Below are positions 8,771 to 17,553 of a DNA stretch of 64,000 bases, piece by piece. Source of the DNA: Burkholderia diffusa (GTDB lineage Bacteria; Pseudomonadota; Gammaproteobacteria; Burkholderiales; Burkholderiaceae); contig NZ_CP013362.1 in the NCBI RefSeq assembly GCF_001718315.1, positions 2,046,001 to 2,110,000 on the forward strand, in the 5' to 3' direction. The notes under the pieces were generated by a model. It had not been told where the DNA came from, made no database searches, and worked only from the letters and a program-made list of their open reading frames with translations. A program made the translations under genes and the position numbers. The first letter of the stretch is position 1, and each line of letters begins with the position of its first letter.

Positions 8771-9454
8771 ATGAGACGCTCCACCGCAGACATCCTCCGC
8801 GAATACGGCCCGTTTCCGGGCGTCGACGGCGTGCACGGCGTCACGTTCGACGGGCAGCGCATCTGGTTCGCGTCCGGCGACAAGCTGAACGCGCTCGACC
8901 CGGAACGCGGCACGACCGTGCGCGCACTCGACGTCGCCGCGCACGCGGGCACCGCGTTCGACGGGCGTCACTTGTTCCAGATCGTCGAGGACCGCATCGA
9001 GAAGATCGATCCCGATTCGGGCCGCGTGCTCGCGACGATTCCGGCGCCCGGCGGCGGCGCTGATTCGGGGCTCGCGTGGGCCGAAGGCACGCTGTGGGTC
9101 GGCCAGTATCGCGAGCGCAAGATTCATCAGGTGGATCCGCAATCGGGCGCCGTGCTGCGCACGATCGCATCGAACCGCTTCGTCACCGGCGTGACATGGG
9201 TCGATGGCGAGCTATGGCACGGCACCTGGGAAGCAGACGAGAGCGAGCTGCGGCGGATCGATCCGCGCACCGGGCAAGTGCTCGAACAGGTCGACATGCC
9301 GACGGGTATCGGCGTATCGGGGCTGGAATCCGACGGTCGCGACCTCTTCTACTGCGGCGGCGGCAACAGCGGCAAGCTGCGCGCGGTGCGCCGCCCTGCG
9401 CGAGCACCCGCGGACGGCGACAATGCTTCGGCATCCGAGCAGGCCGAGCGCTGA
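8771..9454 (+). CDS. Beta-propeller, glutamine-cyclotransferase-like protein
   Basis: Repeating blades with motifs such as FDGQRIWFAS, GTLWVGQY and GELWHGTW, joined by KIDPDSGRVL or QVDPQSGAVL, indicate a beta-propeller of the glutaminyl-peptide cyclotransferase / YncE kind. No signal peptide is visible, so it is probably cytoplasmic, unlike secreted cyclotransferases. Enzymatic activity cannot be inferred from the repeats alone. I place the start at ATG 8771, 9 bases after GAGG; a GTG at 8762 would add three residues. It follows the regulator gene by 30 bases. The C-terminal 25 residues are polar and probably disordered. Confidence 0.75.
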   Translation: MRRSTADILREYGPFPGVDGVHGVTFDGQRIWFASGDKLNALDPERGTTVRALDVAAHAGTAFDGRHLFQIVEDRIEKIDPDSGRVLATIPAPGGGADSGLAWAEGTLWVGQYRERKIHQVDPQSGAVLRTIASNRFVTGVTWVDGELWHGTWEADESELRRIDPRTGQVLEQVDMPTGIGVSGLESDGRDLFYCGGGNSGKLRAVRRPARAPADGDNASASEQAER

Positions 9455-9635
9455 TCCCCGATCATCGACGGGCCGCCCGGCCCGCCGCAATTCCCGGCAA
9501 ACACCCGAATGGATCGCGACGGCTCCCCCCGCCGATCCCGGACCGCGCCCGCTCCCGAGTGCAGGAATGAACAAGACGCTGTCGCGCCGCCGTCGTTAAG
9601 ATGCGCGCTCGTCAGTCATTTGTTCGGAGCAGTCG

Positions 9636-10625
9636 ATGCAGCGCGGTGTGGTGTATGGCGTCCTCGCGGGCGCGTTGTGGGGGATGGTCTTTCTCGTGCC
9701 ACGGCTGATGACCGACTTCTCGCCGCTGCTGCTGAGCGCGGGCCGCTACGCGATGTACGGCCTCGTGTCGCTGGCGGCGGCACTGCCGGCCGTCCGTTCG
9801 CTGCTCGCGCGGTTGACCCGCGAGGATCTCGTCGCGCTCGCGAAGCTCGCGCTGATCGGCAACGTCGCGTACTACATGCTGCTGTCCGGCGCCGTGCACC
9901 TGATTGGCATCGCGCCCAGCTCGCTGATCGTCGGCGTGTTGCCCGTGACCGTCACGCTCGCCGGCCTCGGCGACCGGGGCGCGATGCCGCTGCGCCGCCT
10001 CGCCGCCCCGCTCGCGCTGGTGATCGCCGGCATCGTCTGCATCAACGTCGACCTCTTCACATCGGAAGCCGCGCACGCGACAACGCTCGGCCAGAAGCTC
10101 GCCGGCATCGCGTGCGCGACCGGCGCGCTCGCGAGCTGGACCTGGTACGCGGTCGCGAACACGCGCTACCTGCAGCGTCACCACCATTTCGGCGGCAACG
10201 AGTGGTCGGTGCTGTGGGGTGTCGTGACGGGCCTGATCGGCGGCCTGTGCTGGCTCGCGATCCTCGCGCTGCCGGCCGGCACGGTCCAGGCGGCGGTTCC
10301 GGCATCGCGCTGGCAACTGTTCTGGCTGCTGAACCTCGTGCTCGCGATCGGCGCGTCGTGGCTCGGCAACGGACTGTGGAATGCGGCATCGAAACGGCTG
10401 CCGCTCACGCTGTCCGGCCAGCTGATCGTGTTCGAAACGGTGTTCGCGATGCTCTACGCATTCGTCTACGACCAGCGGATGCCGCGCGTGCTCGAGATCG
10501 CGGCGCTCGCGCTGCTGCTGGCGGGCGTCTACGGGTCGGTGCGCCGGCACGGCGACACGCACGCGGGCAGCGACACGCCCGGCCGCACGACCGCGAACGC
10601 GAACGCGAACATCACGGCCCACTGA
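9636..10625 (+). CDS. EamA/DMT-superfamily permease
   Basis: The 329-residue product shows about ten hydrophobic segments in two homologous halves, as in EamA-type drug/metabolite transporters of the inner membrane. The N-terminal helix contains GALWGMVFLVPRLM, and the second half ends in FETVFAMLYAFVYD followed by a last helix. The C-terminal 25 residues are hydrophilic and Asn/Ala-rich. A GGAG ribosome site lies 7 bases before the ATG. The substrate cannot be read from sequence; relatives move amino acids, nucleosides or other small metabolites. The 181 bases upstream (9455-9635) show no gene. Confidence 0.85.
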   Translation: MQRGVVYGVLAGALWGMVFLVPRLMTDFSPLLLSAGRYAMYGLVSLAAALPAVRSLLARLTREDLVALAKLALIGNVAYYMLLSGAVHLIGIAPSSLIVGVLPVTVTLAGLGDRGAMPLRRLAAPLALVIAGIVCINVDLFTSEAAHATTLGQKLAGIACATGALASWTWYAVANTRYLQRHHHFGGNEWSVLWGVVTGLIGGLCWLAILALPAGTVQAAVPASRWQLFWLLNLVLAIGASWLGNGLWNAASKRLPLTLSGQLIVFETVFAMLYAFVYDQRMPRVLEIAALALLLAGVYGSVRRHGDTHAGSDTPGRTTANANANITAH

Positions 10626-10689
10626 GCGCGTGCGAGCCTGGTCTGACGAATCGGGACAAAAGCAGAGGAAGCGATACTGGCGCGCCGCG

Positions 10690-11013
10690 TCAGCGCGCGT
10701 CCTTGTGCATCCACTTGCGGCCCTCGATGGAGCCCTCGCGGCGGGTCTTGTCGACGCGCCGCTGGCGCGCGAGCTTCGGATCGACGATCAACGGGCGGTA
10801 GATCTCGACACGGTCATGATCGGCGAGCGGCGCGTCGAGCGGCGCGAGCTTGCCGAACACGCCGGTTTTTGCGTGCGCGAGGTCGATTTCCGGGTGCAGC
10901 GCGAGCACGCCGCTCGCGTCGATCGCCGCGCGCACCGTCGCGCCTTCGGGCAGCGACACCGGAATCAGCGTCTGGCGATCCGGCAGCGCGTAACAGACTT
11001 CGATCGACAGCAT
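10690..11013 (-). CDS. rnfH: RnfH family ubiquitin-like protein
   Basis: The 107-residue protein matches the RnfH family (beta-grasp, ubiquitin-like). It opens with a strand (SIEVCYALP), and the core has HPEIDLAHAKTGVFGKLAPL followed by RVEIYRPLIVDPK. The family is a toxin-antitoxin-like neighbour of RatA in many Proteobacteria, and its biochemical function is unknown. I chose the ATG at 11013, giving normal length; upstream extension runs into ratA in another frame. It starts 4 bases after the ratA stop, so it is the second gene of a ratA-rnfH operon divergent from smpB. Confidence 0.93.
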   Translation of the reverse strand: MLSIEVCYALPDRQTLIPVSLPEGATVRAAIDASGVLALHPEIDLAHAKTGVFGKLAPLDAPLADHDRVEIYRPLIVDPKLARQRRVDKTRREGSIEGRKWMHKDAR

Positions 11014-11017
11014 CGCG

Positions 11018-11455
11018 TCACCCCTTCCCGTAGCGCTGATCGGCGCGCTTGACGAACGAATCGACGAACGTGTTCGCGATATGGCTGAACACGGGCCCGA
11101 TGATCTTCTCGAGCAGGATGCTCGAGAACTCGTAGTGCAACGCAAACTCGATCTTGCATGCGTCGGAGCGCAGCGGGATGAAGCGCCACGAACCGGTGAA
11201 CTTCTTGAACGGGCCGTCGGCAAACTCCATGTCGATCCGCGTCGGGCGCTGCTGCGTGTTGCGCGTCGCGAAATGCTGCTTGATGCCCTTGAAGTTGATG
11301 TCGATGCGCGCTTCCATCCCGCTGTCGTCCTGACGGCGAATCTCGACGCCGCCGCACCAGGGCAGGAAATTGGGGTAATCGGCCACGTCGGTGACGAGGT
11401 CGAACATCTGTTCCGCCGAATGGCGGATCAATACGGTTTTCTGGACATCTGCCAT
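11018..11455 (-). CDS. ratA: RatA-type START/SRPBCC protein
   Basis: At 145 residues this matches RatA (Coq10/SRPBCC fold). Landmarks are the N-terminal KTVLIRHSAEQMFDLVTDV, then YPNFLPWCGG, and a C-terminal helix ending FVKRADQRYGKG. RatA was described in E. coli as binding 50S subunits and blocking 70S association; other members resemble the quinone-binding Coq10. Both roles have been proposed and the sequence does not decide. The ATG at 11455 gives the usual N-terminus; an upstream TTG would add seven residues. It diverges from smpB, an arrangement widely conserved in Beta- and Gammaproteobacteria. Confidence 0.93.
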   Translation of the reverse strand: MADVQKTVLIRHSAEQMFDLVTDVADYPNFLPWCGGVEIRRQDDSGMEARIDINFKGIKQHFATRNTQQRPTRIDMEFADGPFKKFTGSWRFIPLRSDACKIEFALHYEFSSILLEKIIGPVFSHIANTFVDSFVKRADQRYGKG

Positions 11456-11515
11456 AAATCGCGCGGCATCGCTCAAGGTAAGAACGCAAGCCGGGCGATT
11501 CCCGCCCCGCTTTGC

Positions 11516-11521
11516 TAAAAT
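11516..11521 (+). promoter_or_regulatory. -10-like box upstream of smpB
   Basis: TAAAAT lies 33 bases before the smpB ATG in the ratA-smpB divergent region. No convincing -35 is present, so this is a weak call. Confidence 0.35.
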
Positions 11522-11553
11522 CGTGATTTTAAACGAGTTGGCTCGATCCTTTC

Positions 11554-12000
11554 ATGAGCATCATCGACAACAGGAAAGCGCACTTCGATTATCACATCGA
11601 GGAACGCTACGAGGCGGGGCTCGTGCTGGAGGGCTGGGAAGTCAAGGCGCTGCGCGCCGGACGCGGCCAGATCAAGGAAGGCTACGTCGTGGTCAAGAAC
11701 GCCGAGATCTTCCTGATCGGCACCCACATCAGCCCGCTGCCCGAAGCCTCGACACACATCAAGCCCGATCCGGTCCGCACGCGCAAGCTGCTGCTGCACC
11801 GCGACGAAATCAAGAAACTGATCGGCAAGGTCGAGCAGCGCGGCTACACGCTCGTGCCGTTGAACTTCCACTACAAGGGCGGTCGCGTGAAATGCGACAT
11901 CGCGCTCGCGAAGGGCAAGAAGCTGCACGACAAGCGCGAAACCGAGAAGAAGCGCGACTGGGAGCGCGAAAAGGCCCGCATCATGCGCGCCGGCGCCTGA
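11554..12000 (+). CDS. smpB: SsrA (tmRNA)-binding protein SmpB
   Basis: SmpB binds tmRNA and delivers it to stalled ribosomes for trans-translation. The 148 residues show the conserved beta-barrel core ([20 protein letters not shown], then [11 protein letters not shown]), [11 protein letters not shown], and the basic C-terminal tail [19 protein letters not shown] that mimics the anticodon arm in the decoding centre. The start ATG gives the standard N-terminus. The tmRNA gene itself is not in this window. A GC-rich hairpin follows 25 bases after the stop. Confidence 0.97.
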   Translation: MSIIDNRKAHFDYHIEERYEAGLVLEGWEVKALRAGRGQIKEGYVVVKNAEIFLIGTHISPLPEASTHIKPDPVRTRKLLLHRDEIKKLIGKVEQRGYTLVPLNFHYKGGRVKCDIALAKGKKLHDKRETEKKRDWEREKARIMRAGA

Positions 12001-12024
12001 CGCGCGACGCCCCCGCATCGCAAA

Positions 12025-12055
12025 CGACACGGCCCGCTCGAAGCGGGCCGTGTCG
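12025..12055 (+). terminator. Terminator-like hairpin after smpB
   Basis: A perfect 14-bp stem (12025-12038 with 12042-12055) closes a 3-base CGA loop. The T-tract is poor on both strands. A second 7-bp inverted repeat (12180-12186 with 12194-12200) precedes the qmcA 3' end. The remainder of 12056-12225 shows no gene. Confidence 0.6.
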
Positions 12056-12225
12056 CGTTGTGAGCCGTGATGCGTTCATGCGCCGATCGAGCAGCCGCCC
12101 ACGGTCCCTGATGAAACCCTGCGCCGCCCTCGTCATCCGAGCAGGATCGCGACTCCATGGCGTGACGATTCGCCACATGCCGGCCGCACGCAACGGCCGG
12201 ACGGCTCACTGAGCGTCGCGCGCAC

Positions 12226-13161
12226 TCAGCCCTTCCCGCCTGCGGCCGGCGCCGCGTTCTTGACGATCGAGAGCGCCGACGCGATCGCGGTGCCGAGATC
12301 CGACAGGTTCGACGGCACGATCAGCGTATTGCCCTGTTTCGCGAGGTTCGAGAACGCGCCGACGTACTGCTCGGCAACCTTAAGGTTCACGGCATCCATC
12401 CCGCCCTGCGACTGGATCGCGTTCGCGATCTTCTGGATGGCCTGCGCGTTCGCCTCGGCCACCGCGAGAATCGCTGCCGCCTCGCCCTGCGCCTGATTGA
12501 TCGCGGCCTGCCGCTCGCCTTCGGACTTCTGGATCGCCGCTTCGCGCGCGCCCGACGCGAGGTTGATCTGCTCCTGCTTGCGGCCCTCGGAAGCGGCGAT
12601 CAGCGCGCGCTTTTCCCGCTCGGCGGTGATCTGCGCCTGCATCGCGTGCAGGATCTCCTTCGGCGGAGTCAGGTCCTTGATCTCGTAACGCAGCACTTTC
12701 ACGCCCCAGTTCGCGGCGGCCTGGTCGAGCGCCGACACGATGTTGTGGTTGATGAAGTCGCGTTCCTCGAAGGTCTTGTCGAGTTCGAGCTTGCCGACGA
12801 CCGACCGCAGCGTCGTCTGCGCGAGCTGCGTGATCGCGAGCACGAAGTTGCTCGATCCGTACGAGGCCTTCATCGGATCGGTCACCTGGAAGTACAGCAC
12901 GCCGTCGACCTGCAACTGCGTGTTGTCGCGCGTGATGCAGATCTGGCTCGGCACGTCGAGCGGAATTTCCTTCAGCACGTGCCGGTAGGCGATCCGGTCG
13001 ACGAACGGCAGCACGATATTGAGACCGGGCGACAGCGTCGCATGATAGCGCCCGAAGCGTTCGAGCACCCACGCATGCTGCTGCGGCACGATCTTCACCG
13101 TCTTCGACACGATCACGATGGCGATGACGAGCAGGACGACCCAGATGATCAGCGAATCCAT
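12226..13161 (-). CDS. qmcA: SPFH/stomatin-family membrane protease-associated protein (QmcA-like)
   Basis: This 311-residue protein has one N-terminal membrane helix (about 3-24, LIIWVVLLVIAIVIV) and then a stomatin/prohibitin SPFH domain. Visible blocks are PQQHAWVLERFGRYHATL, PLDVPSQICITRDN and the helical QEQINLASGAREAAIQKSEGE region that forms the coiled coil. Such proteins build large ring-shaped membrane scaffolds and often bind FtsH. It lies 35 bases downstream of an nfeD-family gene on the same strand, the classic stomatin-NfeD operon. The symbol follows the E. coli homologue. Confidence 0.93.
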   Translation of the reverse strand: MDSLIIWVVLLVIAIVIVSKTVKIVPQQHAWVLERFGRYHATLSPGLNIVLPFVDRIAYRHVLKEIPLDVPSQICITRDNTQLQVDGVLYFQVTDPMKASYGSSNFVLAITQLAQTTLRSVVGKLELDKTFEERDFINHNIVSALDQAAANWGVKVLRYEIKDLTPPKEILHAMQAQITAEREKRALIAASEGRKQEQINLASGAREAAIQKSEGERQAAINQAQGEAAAILAVAEANAQAIQKIANAIQSQGGMDAVNLKVAEQYVGAFSNLAKQGNTLIVPSNLSDLGTAIASALSIVKNAAPAAGGKG

Positions 13162-13196
13162 GAATTGTTCCTCCTTGTTGTTGTATCAGCGGACGA

Positions 13197-13631
13197 TCAG
13201 CCCGCGGGTTTCGCTACGACCACGAGACAGTTGCCGCGCACGGCGCGCACTTGGTACACGCGCGCATCGTCGCGCTCGCCGTGCGCGAGTTCGACGTCCC
13301 AGTCGGCGCCGCGATATTGCACGCGCGCGCGGCCGTCATGCCACGCGTCGACCGTGACGGTCGAGCCGATATCGAGATTGACGTCGGGATTCGTCGACGT
13401 GTCGCGCTTCTGCTTGCGCCCGAGCCCCGACCGACGCAGCACGATCATCGCGATGATCGCGACCGCGGCGGCCACGCCGAACTGCACGTGCGGCGCGAAA
13501 CCGGCCAGTTGCAGCACTCCGCCCGCGAGAAAGCCGAGCGCGATCATCAGCAGATAGAACGTGCCGGTCAGCAATTCGGCGACGACCAGCACGCCGACTC
13601 CGACCCACCAGAACAGATGCCCCGACATCAT
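13197..13631 (-). CDS. NfeD-family membrane protein
   Basis: The 144-residue product has two to three N-terminal membrane segments (within residues 1-65) and a soluble C-terminal OB-fold typical of short NfeD proteins. Landmarks are DIGSTVTVDAWHDGRARVQYRGADWDVEL and the end VRGNCLVVVAKP. Short NfeDs lack the ClpP-like protease domain of long forms and act as partners of the adjacent SPFH protein. It is the first gene of the nfeD-qmcA pair and is separated from upstream ppsA by a strong terminator. Confidence 0.92.
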   Translation of the reverse strand: MMSGHLFWWVGVGVLVVAELLTGTFYLLMIALGFLAGGVLQLAGFAPHVQFGVAAAVAIIAMIVLRRSGLGRKQKRDTSTNPDVNLDIGSTVTVDAWHDGRARVQYRGADWDVELAHGERDDARVYQVRAVRGNCLVVVAKPAG

Positions 13632-13743
13632 TGTGGTCTCCAGAAAAACGCTCCCGTACGCACACTATATTCTTCGCTGCCGCGGGCGGATGCGACCGGC
13701 ACGTCCCGATCGTCCGAGCGCCGCGCCGTTACGTACCCACAAA

Positions 13744-13773
13744 CAAAAACACCCCGGTGCTTACCGGGGTGTT
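13744..13773 (-). terminator. Rho-independent terminator of ppsA
   Basis: A perfect 12-bp stem (13746-13757 with 13762-13773) has the loop GCTT. On the minus strand it continues into a T-run (13744-13748). It lies about 80 bases past the ppsA stop. Confidence 0.88.
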
Positions 13774-13850
13774 TATAACACGAACCTTGCATTCTGCCTT
13801 CAACGCAGGCGCGGCGGACCGCGCTTGCGCCGAACGGACATTACCGACCG

Positions 13851-16250
13851 TTACTTCCGGTTGGCGAGCGCCTGCCACGTATCGATGATCGTGTCCGGGT
13901 TCAGCGAGATCGAGACGATGCCTTCGTCGGTCAGCCATTGCGCGAAGTCCGGGTGATCGGACGGGCCTTGACCACAGATACCGACGTACTTGCCCATCTT
14001 GCGGCAGGTATCGATCGCACGCTTGAGCAGGAACTTGACGGCCGGGTCGCGTTCGTCGAAGTCGACCGCCAGCAGCTCCATGCCGGAGTCGCGGTCGAGG
14101 CCGAGCGTGAGCTGCGTGAGGTCGTTCGAACCGATCGAGAAACCGTCGAAGTGCTCGAGGAACTCTTCGGCGAGGATCGCGTTGGTCGGGACTTCACACA
14201 TCATCACGAGACGCAGGCCGTTCTCGCCGCGCTTCAGGCCGAACTTCTCGAGCAGGCCGACAACGCGCTCCGCCTGCTTCACGGTCCGCACGAACGGCAC
14301 CATGATCTCGACGTTGGTCAGGCCCATCTCGTCGCGAACGCGCTTCAGTGCACGGCACTCCATCTCGAACGCCTGTGCGAAGTCTTCGGCGATGTAGCGC
14401 GACGCGCCGCGGAAGCCCAGCATCGGGTTTTCCTCGTCCGGCTCGTAGCGCGAACCGCCGATCAGCTTCTTGTACTCGTTCGACTTGAAGTCGGACAGAC
14501 GCACGATCACGGGCTTCGGATAGAACGCGGCTGCGATCGTCGCGACACCTTCCGTCAGCTTGTCGACGTAGAACTGGCGCGGCGACGCGTGACCGCGTGC
14601 GACGCTCTCGACCGCCTTTTTCAGGTCCTGGTCGATGTTCGGGTACTCGAGGATCGCCTTCGGATGCACGCCGATGTTGTTGTTGATGATGAACTCGAGA
14701 CGCGCGAGACCAACACCACCGTTCGGCAGTTGCGAGAAGTCGAACGCGAGTTGCGGGTTGCCGACGTTCATCATGATCTTGACCGGGATTTCCGGCAGCT
14801 CGCCACGCTGCACTTCCGTGACTTCCGTCTCGAGCAGCCCGTCGTAGATCTTGCCTTCGTCGCCTTCCGCGCACGACACCGTGACGAGCGCGCCGTCCTT
14901 CAGCACGTCGGTCGCGTCGCCGCAGCCAACGACTGCCGGCACGCCGAGCTCACGCGCGATGATCGCCGCGTGGCAGGTCCGGCCGCCACGATTCGTGACG
15001 ATTGCCGCCGCGCGCTTCATCACCGGCTCCCAGTTCGGGTCGGTCATGTCCGCCACCAGCACGTCGCCCGGCTGCACGCGTTCCATTTCCGACGGATCCT
15101 GGATCACGCGCACGGGGCCCGCACCGATCTTCTGGCCGATCGCACGGCCGGTCGCCAGCACCTGCGACTGACCCTTCAGCTTGAAGCGCTGCTCCGCCTT
15201 GCCGCTCGCCTGGCTCTTCACCGTTTCCGGACGCGCCTGCAGGATGAAGATCTTGCCGTCGCGACCGTCCTTGCCCCACTCGATGTCCATCGGACGCTGG
15301 TAGTGCTTCTCGATGATGACCGCGTACTTCGCCAGCTCGATCACGTCTTCGTCGGTGATCGAGTAGCGGTTGCGCTGCTCGTGCGGCACGTCGACCGTCT
15401 TCACGCGGCCCGGCTCGCCCGGCTGCGTGAATTCCATCTTGATCAGCTTCGAGCCGATCGAGCGGCGGATGATCGGGTACTTGTCCTGCGCGAGCGTCGT
15501 CTTGAACACATAGAACTCGTCCGGGTTCACGGCGCCCTGCACGACGGTTTCGCCCAGGCCGTAGCTCGACGTGATGAACACGGCGTCCTTGAAGCCCGAT
15601 TCGGTGTCGATCGTGAACATCACGCCCGCCGCACCGACGTCCGAGCGGACCATGCGCTGCACGCCGGCCGACAGCGCGACTTCGGCGTGCGTGAAGCCCT
15701 TGTGCACGCGGTACGAGATCGCGCGGTCGTTGTACAGCGACGCGAACACGTGCTTCATGCGATCGAGCACGTCGTCGATGCCGACGACGTTCAGGTACGA
15801 CTCCTGCTGACCGGCGAACGATGCGTCGGGCAGGTCTTCCGCGGTGGCGGACGAACGCACGGCGAACGACAACTCGCCCGGCGAGCCGTTCTTCAGGATC
15901 TCGAACTGTGCGCGGATTTCCTGCTCGAGGCGTGCCTGCAGCGGCGCGTCGACGATCCACTTGCGGATTTCGGCACCGGCTTCGGCGAGCGCCTTCACGT
16001 CGTCGATGTCGAGCGACTCGAGACGCTTGGCGATGCGATCGGTCAGATCGTTGTGCTTGAGGAAATCACGGAAGGCGAGCGCGGTCGTGGCGAAACCGGT
16101 GGGTACGCGAACGCCTGCCTCGGAAAGCTGGCTGATCATCTCGCCGAGCGACGCATTCTTGCCGCCCACGATCTCCACATCGGTCATCCGCAACTGCTCG
16201 AACGGGATTACATACGCCTGGTCCTTTGCGACGTTTGCTGCGTTAGTCAT
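13851..16250 (-). CDS. ppsA: Phosphoenolpyruvate synthase
   Basis: The enzyme makes phosphoenolpyruvate from pyruvate and ATP (pyruvate, water dikinase) for gluconeogenesis. The 799 residues contain an N-terminal ATP-grasp domain ([10 protein letters not shown] at about 29-38), the swivelling phosphohistidine domain with catalytic His427 in [10 protein letters not shown], and the C-terminal PEP/pyruvate barrel ending with the conserved [14 protein letters not shown] cysteine loop. The ATG at 16250 gives the standard N-terminus; the frame continues upstream without a match to the family. It diverges from ppsR, whose product regulates this enzyme by reversible phosphorylation in characterised relatives. 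Confidence 0.98.
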   Translation of the reverse strand: MTNAANVAKDQAYVIPFEQLRMTDVEIVGGKNASLGEMISQLSEAGVRVPTGFATTALAFRDFLKHNDLTDRIAKRLESLDIDDVKALAEAGAEIRKWIVDAPLQARLEQEIRAQFEILKNGSPGELSFAVRSSATAEDLPDASFAGQQESYLNVVGIDDVLDRMKHVFASLYNDRAISYRVHKGFTHAEVALSAGVQRMVRSDVGAAGVMFTIDTESGFKDAVFITSSYGLGETVVQGAVNPDEFYVFKTTLAQDKYPIIRRSIGSKLIKMEFTQPGEPGRVKTVDVPHEQRNRYSITDEDVIELAKYAVIIEKHYQRPMDIEWGKDGRDGKIFILQARPETVKSQASGKAEQRFKLKGQSQVLATGRAIGQKIGAGPVRVIQDPSEMERVQPGDVLVADMTDPNWEPVMKRAAAIVTNRGGRTCHAAIIARELGVPAVVGCGDATDVLKDGALVTVSCAEGDEGKIYDGLLETEVTEVQRGELPEIPVKIMMNVGNPQLAFDFSQLPNGGVGLARLEFIINNNIGVHPKAILEYPNIDQDLKKAVESVARGHASPRQFYVDKLTEGVATIAAAFYPKPVIVRLSDFKSNEYKKLIGGSRYEPDEENPMLGFRGASRYIAEDFAQAFEMECRALKRVRDEMGLTNVEIMVPFVRTVKQAERVVGLLEKFGLKRGENGLRLVMMCEVPTNAILAEEFLEHFDGFSIGSNDLTQLTLGLDRDSGMELLAVDFDERDPAVKFLLKRAIDTCRKMGKYVGICGQGPSDHPDFAQWLTDEGIVSISLNPDTIIDTWQALANRK

Positions 16251-16497
16251 ACAAGCCCCTAAGTGTGAAAAAAATGCTCGATTGCGCAAGTGGGCTCGGA
16301 CGCGGGCGCTTGCAAAAAGGCGCGGCGCGTCTTGCGCAACCTGTTGGAGAAACAATCGCAGTGGCGGAAAATCTTCCGACCCGATTTGTAAAAATCCCGG
16401 CAGAAGGGCGATATATTCAGACGAATCGCCGAACTTGCCGGGAGTTTTCAATCGATCACGGCAAGCCCGCGGTGCCGTTCGCACCGTGCCCCCGCAA

Positions 16498-16526
16498 TTG
16501 CTTATCCAACAGGTTGCCGCTATTCT
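16498..16526 (+). promoter_or_regulatory. Candidate sigma-70 promoter of ppsR
   Basis: TTGCTT (16498-16503), a 17-base spacer and TATTCT (16521-16526) form a reasonable promoter about 100 bases before the ppsR ATG. The leader then contains a perfect 7-bp hairpin CTGGAGG-CAGA-CCTCCAG at 16569-16586. The 377-base region 16251-16627 between ppsA and ppsR holds no gene that I can support. Confidence 0.45.
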
Positions 16527-16627
16527 ACCGTGCCGGATGCCGGATGTGGCGCGACCTTGTCACTGCGTCTGGAGGCAGACCTCCAGCCGCCCCGCGCAAC
16601 CGCCCTTCACGTTCGACGCCCAGATTC

Positions 16628-17443
16628 ATGCTGCCTACCGTTTTCATCGTCTCCGACGGCACCGGGATTACTGCCGAAACCTTCGCGCACTCGATCCTCT
16701 CGCAGTTCGACCAGAAATTCCGCCTCGTGCGCTTGCCGTTCGTCGACTCGCTCGACAAGGCCTTTGCGACAGTCGAGAAGATCAACGAAGCCGCGGTGCA
16801 CGACGGCCGCCGCGCGATCGTATTCACGACGCTCGTCGACAGCGAGTCGAACGACATCGTCAAGCGCTCGAACGCGCTCGTACTCGATATGTTCCAGCGC
16901 TTCGTCGAGCCGCTCGAGCAGGAACTGGAGCTGAAGTCGAGCCACGCGATGGGCCGCGGCCACCAGAACGCCGATACCGAGGAATACAAGACGCGGATCG
17001 AGGCGATCAACTTCTCGCTCGCGCACGACGACGGCCAGTCGAACCGCAACCTGTCGGAAGCCGACGTGATCCTGGTCGGCGTGTCGCGCAGCGGCAAGAC
17101 GCCGACGAGCCTGTACCTCGCGATGCAGTACGGCGTGAAGGCCGCCAACTACCCGCTGATTCCGGAAGACTTCGAGCGCGGCAAACTGCCGTCGGCGCTG
17201 TCGCCGCATCGCGACAAGCTGTTCGGGCTGTCGATCGACCCGCAGCGCCTGTCGGAGATCCGCAACGAGCGCCGCCCGGGCAGCAAGTACGCGGCGCCAG
17301 AGAACTGCCGCTACGAGATCAACGAGGCCGAGGCGATGATGCGTCGCGAAGGGATCAAGTGGCTGTCGTCGACGCACAAGTCGATCGAGGAGATCGCCAC
17401 GACGATCCTGCAGGAAATCCGTCTCGACCGGCAGTCGTACTGA
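16628..17443 (+). CDS. ppsR: PEP synthase regulatory protein (kinase/pyrophosphorylase)
   Basis: This is a DUF299-family bifunctional regulator that inactivates PEP synthase by ADP-dependent threonine phosphorylation and reactivates it by phosphate-dependent pyrophosphorolysis. The 271 residues show the N-terminal PTVFIVSDGTGITAET and the P-loop GVSRSGKTPTSLYLA at about 155-169. The ATG at 16628 matches the family N-terminus; upstream in-frame sequence has no homology and a different character. The ribosome site is weak. Divergence from its target ppsA supports the assignment. A strong terminator follows 30 bases after the stop. Confidence 0.96.
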   Translation: MLPTVFIVSDGTGITAETFAHSILSQFDQKFRLVRLPFVDSLDKAFATVEKINEAAVHDGRRAIVFTTLVDSESNDIVKRSNALVLDMFQRFVEPLEQELELKSSHAMGRGHQNADTEEYKTRIEAINFSLAHDDGQSNRNLSEADVILVGVSRSGKTPTSLYLAMQYGVKAANYPLIPEDFERGKLPSALSPHRDKLFGLSIDPQRLSEIRNERRPGSKYAAPENCRYEINEAEAMMRREGIKWLSSTHKSIEEIATTILQEIRLDRQSY

Positions 17444-17473
17444 CGATTTGCCCGCCAGGCCATCGCCGGAAGC

Positions 17474-17503
17474 AAAAAGGCCGCGTCGAACGCGGCCTTT
17501 TTT
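17474..17503 (+). terminator. Rho-independent terminator after ppsR
   Basis: The GC core GGCCGCG (17479-17485) pairs with CGCGGCC (17491-17497), flanked by A-run and T-run. Six T follow on the plus strand; the A-run may also stop the convergent leftward superoperon. Confidence 0.9.
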
Positions 17504-17553
17504 CATGGTGCGGGATGCGACGCGCGGACAACGCCGTGCGTCGAGTCGTCATG

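Noticed and set aside
12056..12225. Possible small gene or RNA between smpB and qmcA
   Set aside because: No open frame with a ribosome site and no tmRNA-like or tRNA-like features; only short GC palindromes are seen.
13938..16262. 774-codon open frame on the plus strand antisense to ppsA
   Set aside because: It mirrors ppsA codon structure in a high-GC genome, is Arg/His/Asp-biased and has no recognisable domain. Similar long antisense frames cover guaA, guaB, glnD, smc and the tsf-rpsB region.
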